Shown: positions 51,659 to 64,000 of the stretch, in pieces
How the letters are laid out: every line of letters starts with the position of its first letter
Position numbering within the stretch: position 1 is the stretch's first letter
NCBI RefSeq assembly: GCF_040954645.1
Contig: NC_092805.1
Span: 75,176,564-75,240,563, forward strand
Length of the DNA stretch: 64,000 bases
From: Diabrotica undecimpunctata
Lineage: Eukaryota > Arthropoda > Insecta > Coleoptera > Chrysomelidae
Reading direction: 5' to 3'
Made by a program: the position numbers and the translations under genes
The notes under the pieces: generated by a model
The model's input: only the letters and a program-made list of their open reading frames with translations
Told to the model about the DNA's origin: nothing
Database searches by the model: none

Positions 51659-54600
51659 ACTTTCTGAATTACAAGTTAGGCCATTGCTATTATGAAAAAC
51701 CTTCTGAATTTATTTCTTTAGATGAGGATAAAATTATTGACTCTATTAATTTAATTTATCTAAATGCTTTGGCCAAAAATAAAATGATTAAAATTATGAT
51801 AGATACTGGTTCAGAAAGTACTTTAGTCTCGGAGAATTTTATTTTTAATACATTAAAACTATCAGATATAATAAAGATTCCAAAAATTAAAATTGTTGGT
51901 GCAAATAATAAGAAGTTGGGTGAAATTGATAAACTAGCCAATTTTAAAATTAATATTCTTAATAAAGAAATTAATATGCAAGGATTTATTGTCAAGGATT
52001 TATGTGTTGATATATTAATGGGAAATGATGAATTGGAAAAGAAGAAAGTAAAGATAGATTTTGAAGAAAAAATGGTAACTTTGGAAGGGCAAATAATTAA
52101 ATTTATGCAGAAAGATGAGGTAGAAGAAGGAATAAGAGTTGATAGGATATTATTAAAAGAAAATAATGATGTTTATGAAGAAGAAATGTATTTTGATGAT
52201 AGGGAAATGTCCCAAAAGAATGTAAAGAATAATTATTGTAGTGAATATTTAAGGAATGGAAATTTTAAGCAGATGGATGCCTACGAGGCGGAGTGCGTAA
52301 AATTGGAAGCAAGGAATAATGAGTACATAATGAAGAATAATGTTATTTGTAAAGAAGAAGATATGATGAAAGTTTTAAATTGCCCTGAAGAATATAAATC
52401 AATAGTCATTTCCATATTGCAGCAACACAAGGGACTTGTCAATAAAGAAAATAGAATTGCACAAAATTATATCCATAGTATAAAAGTTAAAGAAGAAAAA
52501 GATTTTAAAACAAAATCATACCCAATACCATATAAATACAGAGAAGAAGTAAACAAAACAATTAATAATATGTTAGAAGATGGGATCATTGAGAAGGCAG
52601 ACACACGTTTTATTAACCCCATAGTAGTAGTACGAAAAAGATCAGGTGAAATCAGGTTATGTTTGGATGCAAGGAATATTAACAAGATTACTGAAAAGCA
52701 ATTTGAAGCACCAATGAGTATAGATGGAATATTAGGAAGAATTACAGGAATGTCATTTTTCACTAAAATCGATTTACAGCATAGTTTCTGGTTAATACCT
52801 CTAGAAAGAAAAAGTAGACAGTATACAGGATTTCAGATAGATGGAGTAGTATATCAATTCAAAGTAGTACCATTTGGACTTCAATCATCTTGCAGTGCTC
52901 TATGTAGATGTCTTCATGATATTTTGGATCAATATGAACATTTTGTAATTCACTACATTGATGATATCTTAATTTTTTCTAAAACGGCTGAAGATCATGA
53001 GAAACACCTAAAAATTATAATAAATAGATTAGACAAAGTTGGACTAAAAATAAATCAAGAAAAATGTACATTTTTTCAAAAAGAAGTCATATATCTAGGT
53101 TATAAACTTAACACTAAGGGAATCGAAATGGATCCAGAACGGACACAAGTCATTCAGGAATATAAAACACCACACAATTTAAGAACTTTAAGAGGATTTA
53201 TTGGAATAATTAATTATTATAAAAGGATGATACCAGATCTAAGTATAAAAGAAATTCCATTACTTGAACTACTGAGAAAAGGTGTAAAATGGAGATGGGA
53301 TCAGAGAAGAGAACTAGCATTCCAAGAAATTAAAAACATTTTTCTGTCAAATTTGAAAATATATTATCCTGACTACACACAGCCATTCATATTAAGAACA
53401 GATGCATCAATAGAGAGATTATCAGGGGTATTATTACAAATACATGATGGGGTCGAATACCCAATACAATTCATTTCAAGAATTACAAAGCCACATGAAA
53501 AGGGTTACTCAGTTTCAGAATTAGAACTAGCAAGTATAATACACTGTGTCACAAAATTAAGATTTTATTTGTTGGGTAATGAATTTACAATAGAAACAGA
53601 TCACCAAGCTTTAACATCTATATTAAATAACAAATATGGAAACAGTAGAATACATCGGTGGAGTCTAATATTGAGTGAATACTCATTTGAAATCAAATAC
53701 ATTTCTGGAAAATCCAATATAGTGGCAGATGCTTTATCAAGGTTAGAAAACACACCACAAAAAGGGCAGCGAACAATAAAAATTGGATTAAATCAATTAG
53801 TAGAAAGTACTGGATTATATTCTAAAGAAGAAATTATAAGAGATCAGATCAATTTGAGTGAAAAACAAAAAGTCCTTAGGAAAGATGGGGTATATTATAA
53901 AATAATAAATGGCATAGAAGTATATGTAATAACTAGAACTTTAGCAAAGAAAATATTGAAAAATTTACATAACAATTATATGCATATTGGTTCAAGAAAG
54001 CTATGGATGCTATTTAGGGACAATTATTTTGCAAAGAATGACATAAGTATAGCAAAAGAAATTACTACCCAATGCCCAATATGTCAACTAAACAAAGAAA
54101 AGAATTTCAAAAACCAGAACACATATAAATCTAATGTTGTATATGAAAAACTAAATACAGTTTCCATGGATTTTATTTCAAATTTAGTTATCAGTCCAAC
54201 AGGAAAAAAGCATATACTAGTGATAGTTGATTTATATACAAAATTTATTAAACTATATCCCTGCTCTAGAACAAATGTTAAAACATTAAAATTATATATT
54301 AATCAATTTTTCGAAGAAATAGGACCATTTAGAAATTGCATAATAGATAATGCTACATATTTTAACAACCAAAAATTTCGGACATTTTGTGAGAAAAAGG
54401 GAATCAACATTCATTTTACAAGTATCAGACATCCTCAGGCAAATCCTGCAGAAAGATATATTAAAGAAGTTATAAAATATTTAAGGATACTGTGCCAAAA
54501 CCAACATGAAACTTGGCAGCAACATATACCACAAGTAGAATATTTTTTAAATAATACACATAATTTGAATACAGAGGAAGTACCAGAATATTTAATGTTT

Positions 54601-54957
54601 GGCCATATAGGAAACAGAAAGTGGATTAGTGAATATAATCAGGATATGTTAGAACAAGTAATGCAGAAAGTGAATAACCGAATTAGGAGGAAAGCTGAAA
54701 AATATATCAGAAGACAAAATCGAAATATAAAAAAACCAATCACATTTCAAAAAGGAGACCTAGTGTTAATTCGTTCACTTAGAAAAAGTAATGTTAAAGA
54801 AAACCGTTGTAAGAAATTACAACCAATGTTTGAAGGTCCATATACAATTGAAAATCAGAATGGACTAAATAGTTATGTGTTAATAGATGCAGAGAACAGA
54901 CTAAGAGGCATATTTCATATCAACGACATTTTTCAATATCATGAAGAGATTGAATAA
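51650..54957 (+). CDS. Element D Pol (PR-RT-RNase H-IN)
   Basis: Intact frame, expressed by -1 frameshifting from Gag; the TTG at 51769 is not a needed start. PR has MIDTGSESTLVSE (about 51796). RT has RLCLDARNINKI, FFTKIDLQHSFW and HYIDDILIFSKT (about 52960). RNase H has ILRTDASIERLSG, SELELASIIH, TDHQALTSIL and VADALSRLE. Integrase has a zinc region (HNNYMHIG...CPICQLNKE), a DDE core with SMDFISNL, IIDNATYFN and ANPAERYIKEV, and a C-terminal GPYTIENQ module. All key residues are present. YIDD instead of YMDD/YVDD is common in gypsy RTs. Confidence 0.9.
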
Positions 54958-55518
54958 TGATTTCTATACCTTTAACACAAATATAATAACACTAATAACT
55001 TACTGATAGATCCATTTCATAGATAGATGGTAGATTTCTTTGTTGTGAATAAATTTGACATCATACTTGTTGAATTTTGTACATATGGAAATTGTTTGTA
55101 CCCTAAAAATCATAATTTGGGGTTAGATACTATAATTGCTATAAAAATGTCTTTCTAATATAATAAAGTGGAAAAACTTACCAATTTATATTGATGAAGT
55201 TATTTTGAATGGAAATAATTCCTAGATTTTGTCTATAAATAAACAGAACACCATATCTATTATATTTTTAATTAAGGTTATATTTTATTCTCTGATATCG
55301 CATCCATTGCTCCATTTGACATGACAGTTTGACCATAGAATAGCCGAACTGTGCTCCGTTGTTCTCTGTTTTGACATAGACAGCGAACAGGGATGTATTT
55401 AACACATTTTAAATAAAAAAAAAAAATTTGATTTATTAAATTTAATAAGGTATGAGAAAATTAATATTTAAAGAAATAATAAGTAAATTATTTATTTTAA
55501 ATATTATTTTTGGGGTAT
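54958..55518 (+). other. Conserved region between pol and 3' LTR of D
   Basis: About 560 bp without a sense ORF, homologous to 40319-40821 in C. The antisense strand has splice-like sites in the same order as in C. The final TTTTTGGGGTAT before 55519 is the presumable priming tract for plus-strand DNA. Confidence 0.5.

Positions 55519-59181
<3,663 letters not shown>

Positions 59182-59272
<91 letters not shown>
59182..59272. repeat. (TA)n microsatellite
   Basis: TA array between the Tc1-mariner element and the LINE 3' end. Confidence 0.95.
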
Positions 59273-59277
<5 letters not shown>

Positions 59278-60193
59278 AGAAATATGCTTTATTGTCACTG
59301 AAAATTATTGAACAATTTTATGGACAAAGCTAAAAAAAATCAGTCAAAAAGTACAAAAAGTATAAAACAAAAACAAATATAATAAAAAAAAAACAGAACA
59401 ATACAATTTTAAATTAGTAAAATTATTGTATCACTTACATCATTTGTACAGACAATAACAAATGAGACAAATTGTAGCCACTGCTTGAGACACCCAAATG
59501 TAATTATAAACAATACTAATTGTGTTTCTTTGTTATACATTAAGAAACTCGTCAACTGAATAATATGGTCTTTCAGAGAGATAGATTTTTGTCATCTTAC
59601 GAAACTTAATGAAAGATGTTGCGGATTTAATTTCTCTTGGAAGGTGATTATAAAGTTTTTTTGCACTATATAGAATAGAATTCTTTACTAGCGGAGTGGA
59701 CGGGATCGGTAAATAAACGTTACAATCCGAATTTCTAATGGAGTAGCCATGATCAGGTCTATCGGGAAAAATGTTTAGATGCTTGCGAATCAAACAAACC
59801 GTTTCCAAAATAAACAAAGAGGGAAGCGTCAAAATTCCGTGATTTTTGAAGTAGGTCTTGCAATGAGTTGTTTGTTTGAGACCAAATAGATAACAAATTG
59901 CTCTTTTTTGCAACTTAAAAATAGTGTCAAATTGGGCCGCTGTACTAGAACCCCAAAATGGAAGCCCATATCGAAGATGGGACTCGAACAATGAGAAATA
60001 TGCCATTTTGATAGAAGATAAATTTAGTTCCTTCGAAACAGATCTTATTGCAAAGCAAGCTGAGGCTAGTTTCTTCCTTAAGGAGTCAGTATGCAAGGAC
60101 CATTTAAGATCGCTGTCGATAAGAATACCTAGAAATTTCACGGAATTAACAATACTGATTTGGCTCTCATTCAAAAGCAAGGGTTGAATGACT
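59273..60193 (-). mobile_element. 5'-truncated LINE 3' end
   Basis: Minus strand. An intact C-terminal frame (60180 to 59533, open to about 60193) reads VNSVKFLGILIDSDLKWSLH, HLRYGLPFWGSSTAAQF, LQKRAICYLFGL and ends PREIKSATSFIKFRK...DEFLNV-stop. This is the post-RT part of Jockey/CR1-like LINEs. The 3' UTR is 59532-59273 with AATAAAGCATATTTCTATTC at its end. Apart from truncation the frame is clean, so the insertion is fairly recent. Confidence 0.8.
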
Positions 60194-60207
60194 CATTTAT
60201 AAGATTA

Positions 60208-60889
<682 letters not shown>

Positions 60890-61025
60890 GTTTTTATGGG
60901 ATTAAGTCAAAAATATTGGTTGTGATTGTGATGAGAATCACATTTTTAATTATTTAATGTTTGACATTTTGATTTCCATTCAGGAAATCGTTCTCAAAAA
61001 ACATTTTTTGTACAAAATGTGTATA

Positions 61026-63565
61026 GGGGAAGCCGGGGCAAAATGAGCACCGGGGCATGATGAACAATTCCTTAAATTTAGAAAATTTCCAATGCAGTTT
61101 GGCAACACCTCTCTAGCATAATGTAAAAGGCGCGTGCCCGTAACAGGCAACTCAGTTTAGACGAATCAACCGTTCGCTGCGGTCGTTATTTGTAATAGAT
61201 ATCTCTTTGTACACGTGATATAATTTTGTATGATATTGTTTAGTATACTACGGCAATCAGTGATTAGTTTTTAAAATTTGTTACAGCTCTACGATCAAAA
61301 GGTGAGTTTAGTTATTACATTAATGTAACTTAAATCAAAAGAATTGTTGTGGTTTCTTTTAAGGAGGCAAAAATAGTTAAATATGAAGCGTGGAGCATAA
61401 TGACCGGGGCAAAATGAGCAATAATAGGGTGCCCATAATGCCCCTGTCCGTATTGCCCCTCGTTATCAAGCTGTTAGATACACTCTTAAACCAACGTTTG
61501 ATTCTATTTCAGTTAAGCAAATATGGTGCGTAATTATATAAAACAGACCAACAGACAATCTTGGACATAGAATGGAATGGCACAAGCAATTGATGCTGTT
61601 ATAAATCGAAACATGGCGTGTCAAACTGCTGCTACAAATTATGCTGTTCCTCGTGCTACTTTACAACGTCGCATACGTAAATACCAAGCCAATCAAGACA
61701 TGTCTTGTGCCGTTAAAAAAGGCATGGGATTCTTCAAACCGGTATTTACACCAGAGCAGGAATTGGAATTGGTTGGCTATATTCAAGATATGGAAAATCG
61801 CCTTTTTGGGCTTACATCAAGAGACCTTCGAAAAGTTGCATATCAGTTAGCAGAACGAAACGAAATTTCCCATAACTTTAATCATACCACCAAAATGGCG
61901 GGAGAAGATTGGTTGTCTGCTTTCCTTAAAAAGCATGATGTTCTATCTTTGGGAAAACCAGAGGCAACTTCTGCAGCACGCGCTATGGGGTTTAACAAAA
62001 TTTCAGTAAATACGTTCTTTGAACTTCTAACTACGACTATTGAGAAATACCAGATAACGGCAGATCGATTATTTAATGTTGATGAGACTGGCATAACCAC
62101 TGTTGCCAAAAGTCTCAATAAAATTATCGCAACCAAAGGGAAAAAGCAAGTTGGGTCTTTGTCGTCCGCAGAGAGAGGGAAGATGCTTACTGTGGAAATA
62201 TGTATGGGTGCAGATGGTTCATTCATGCCTCCACTTTTTATTTTTCCAAGGAAACGAATGAAGCCGGAACTGTTAGATGGCGCACCACCAGGGTCTTGGG
62301 CTGAGTGAAATGATTCAGGCTGGATGCAAGGTGATTTGTTTGTTAAATGGTTTAAAAAATTCGTAGCATGGTCAAGAGCTTCAAAAGAAAATATTGTGTT
62401 GTTATTGTTAGATGGCCATTTTACGCACACAAAAAATTTAAAACTTATTGACCTTGCAAGACAGCATGGTGTAGTTCTGTTGTGTTTTCCACCTCATTGT
62501 ACCCATAAACTCCAGCCACTAGATGTAAGCTTCATGAAACCATTAAGTGTCTATTACGCTGACGAAATAAAAAATTGGTTAAGGTTGAATCCAGGTCGAG
62601 TAGTTACTCACTACCAAGTGACTGAACTTTTTGGATAGGCGTTTATTCAAGCGGGAACAATGTCAATAGCTATAAATGGTTTTAAAGCTACCGGGATATG
62701 GTCACCTAACCCAAATATTTTTGTGGATGCTGATTTTGTGGCAGCGGATACTACAAATATAGAATAGTTGCAAAATGCTGGAATTAGGGAGCCTCGGCAG
62801 AACACGCCACCTTCACAAAGCATAAGGCACTCTCCACAACCTGGACCGTCAAACAGATCACCTTCTTTAGACTTACCTTCCCAAAACATAAGGCACTCCC
62901 CACAGCCTGGGATGTCAAACAGATTGCTTTTTCACGATTTACCTTATCAAAACGATAAGCCAACTAAATTTGTGTTTGCTTCTCCACAGCAAATTTTACC
63001 CATTCCAAAGACTACAAAGAAACAAAGGCAGACAAGAAATCGCGGAAAGACAGCTATTTTAACAGAATCGCCCTACAAGAACAAGCTCATGGAGTCAACT
63101 CAAATTAAAGAGGCTAGAAATTCTAACGCGAAATCTAAAAAAAGATGACTTGGAAAGTGACGTTTCCGATGTAGATTGTCTATACTGTGGATACCCATAC
63201 TTGCAATCAACTGAAGGGTGGGTAAGTTGTTGTGTATGCGAAAAATGGGCTCATTGCTCCTGTGCTGGAGAAGAGGACGATGACGATGAGTGTAAATATA
63301 TTTGTGAACAGTGCCAGAAATAAGCAAAACTTTTCTTAAATGCTGTGCTCATTGTGCCCCATACCCGGGGCATAATGGTTTTTTGTTAACTTAACATTTT
63401 TTATTATTTTTTTTATTGTTAAGTGAGTATTAGGTTAAAATTGTATTTTGTAATAAAAAATAATAAATATGTAACTATATAGAACTAAAATAATTTCCAT
63501 ATTACCACGAACAAGATCAAAATTACCCAATGTCCTTAGGGTGCTCATTATGCCCCGGCTTCCCC
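61026..63565 (+). mobile_element. pogo-type DNA transposon
   Basis: 2540 bp with about 27-bp TIRs GGGGAAGCCGGGGCAAAATG / GGGGAAGCCGGGGCATAATG (right end reversed) and a TA duplication at 61024-61025 and 63566-63567. TIR-like GGGGCAAAATGAGCA blocks also occur inside (about 61404 and reversed/degenerate near 63350). The transposase has in-frame stops. Confidence 0.9.
61523..63323 (+). pseudogene. pogo/Tigger-like transposase with C-terminal PHD finger
   Basis: ATG 61523, possibly after a 5' UTR intron (donor AAAG|GTGAGT near 61300, acceptor TATTTCAG near 61512). Domains: psq-type HTH (AVPRATLQRRIRKY), CENP-B-like second HTH region (LTSRDLRKVAYQLAE...WLSAFLKKH) and DDE_1 core with FNVDETGI, LLLDGHFTHTKN and HKLQPLDVSFMKPL. 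A Pro/Ser-rich linker follows, with a repeated RHSPQPG unit. A PHD-like finger (CLYCGYP...CCVCEKWAHCSC...CEQCQK) ends the protein. Breaks: TAG 61568, TGA 62306, TAG 62636, TAG 62765 and a one-base shift in an A-run at about 63135. Confidence 0.85.
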
Positions 63566-63712
63566 TACACATTTTTACATAATTTGTACAATAAACAAGG
63601 TTAAATATTGGAAATCGTATCGTTAAATATTAGTTAATTAAAAATGTAATTTTCATTTCAATATCGACCAATAATTGTGGCTTAATCACATAAAAAAATA
63701 ATATTTGACTTT

Positions 63713-64000
63713 GACCATGCCTTAAGAAAGCAGTTCACGGAACCTCGCTAAATAGTTTAAAAAAATCTTATACAGAAATGTAAATTCTAAATAGTATGAG
63801 GGGTAGCCGTCGAAAAATTTGTAAAGATGTACAGTTGATTTTGCTTTGTTTTTTTAAACAATCTTAAAAGGCAAAAAAAAATAATTTTTTGCTTATAAAA
63901 CGTTTTGTATACATTCTAAAGACAAATAATTCAAATAAAAGTGTAGACCATAAAAAGTTTTTTATGTAGAGAAGTACCAAATTTAAATACATAAATATTT
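63713..64000. other. No recognisable feature
   Basis: AT-rich flank; nothing recognised. Confidence 0.35.

Larger units (their letters stand above)
60890..63712. repeat. Inverted-repeat element split by the pogo insertion
   Basis: The left arm (60890-61023) and right arm (63568-63712) are reverse complements at roughly three quarters identity by eye: both contain TTAAAAATGT-ATT-TCAT, CCAATAAT/CCAATATT and CTTAATC-CATAAAAA. The pogo element sits exactly between them at a TA. Confidence 0.6.

Overview
The window is eukaryotic repeat DNA, almost certainly from an insect. It is AT-rich, holds many (TA)n microsatellites, and is packed with insect-type transposons: gypsy/errantivirus elements with a baculovirus-F-like Env, Jockey/I-like and other LINEs, Penelope-like elements, and hAT, Tc1-mariner and pogo DNA transposons. 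I recognise no host gene, rRNA, tRNA or CRISPR array. A beetle genome of the leaf-beetle kind is my guess from the look of the LINE fragments; that is an impression, not a measurement.

Layout: 1-3910 is a graveyard of LINE and Penelope-like (PLE) fragments. 3991-12852 is errantivirus-like element A (+), broken by a 2-kb insertion that itself carries a LINE tail. 13149-17135 holds a hAT transposase end and two LINE relics. 18188-19481 is a solo LTR. 19525-24535 is a gypsy element (G, minus strand) whose gag position is occupied by a DEK-like domain ORF. 24640-25970 is a LINE relic. 26144-32948 is a full-length errantivirus-like element (B, +). 33389-33939 is the RNase H end of a LINE. 34249-35718 is a solo LTR. 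35784-38788 holds PLE remnants, a possible hammerhead-like motif and a small hAT-like element. 38887-46799 is a defective long-LTR gypsy element (C, minus), 46882-48366 a solo LTR, and 48505-56840 an apparently intact sister element (D, +). 56940-59181 is a Tc1-mariner element with very long TIRs, 59273-60193 a LINE 3' end (minus), and 61026-63565 a pogo element inserted in the middle of an older inverted repeat.

Three things stand out. (1) All six loci of the long-LTR family (solo LTRs at 18188, 34249 and 46882; elements C and D) carry perfect multi-unit heat-shock-element motifs just upstream of a TATAAATA box, which suggests heat-inducible retrotransposons. (2) Element G encodes a DEK/SAP-like chromatin-protein domain followed by an acidic tract. 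(3) Errantivirus-like elements A and B share an in-frame TAG at the same codon of gag and an identical 32-nt leader mini-exon that would supply the N-terminus of a spliced Env. From about 18 kb to 60 kb, nearly every element starts and stops at a (TA)n array.
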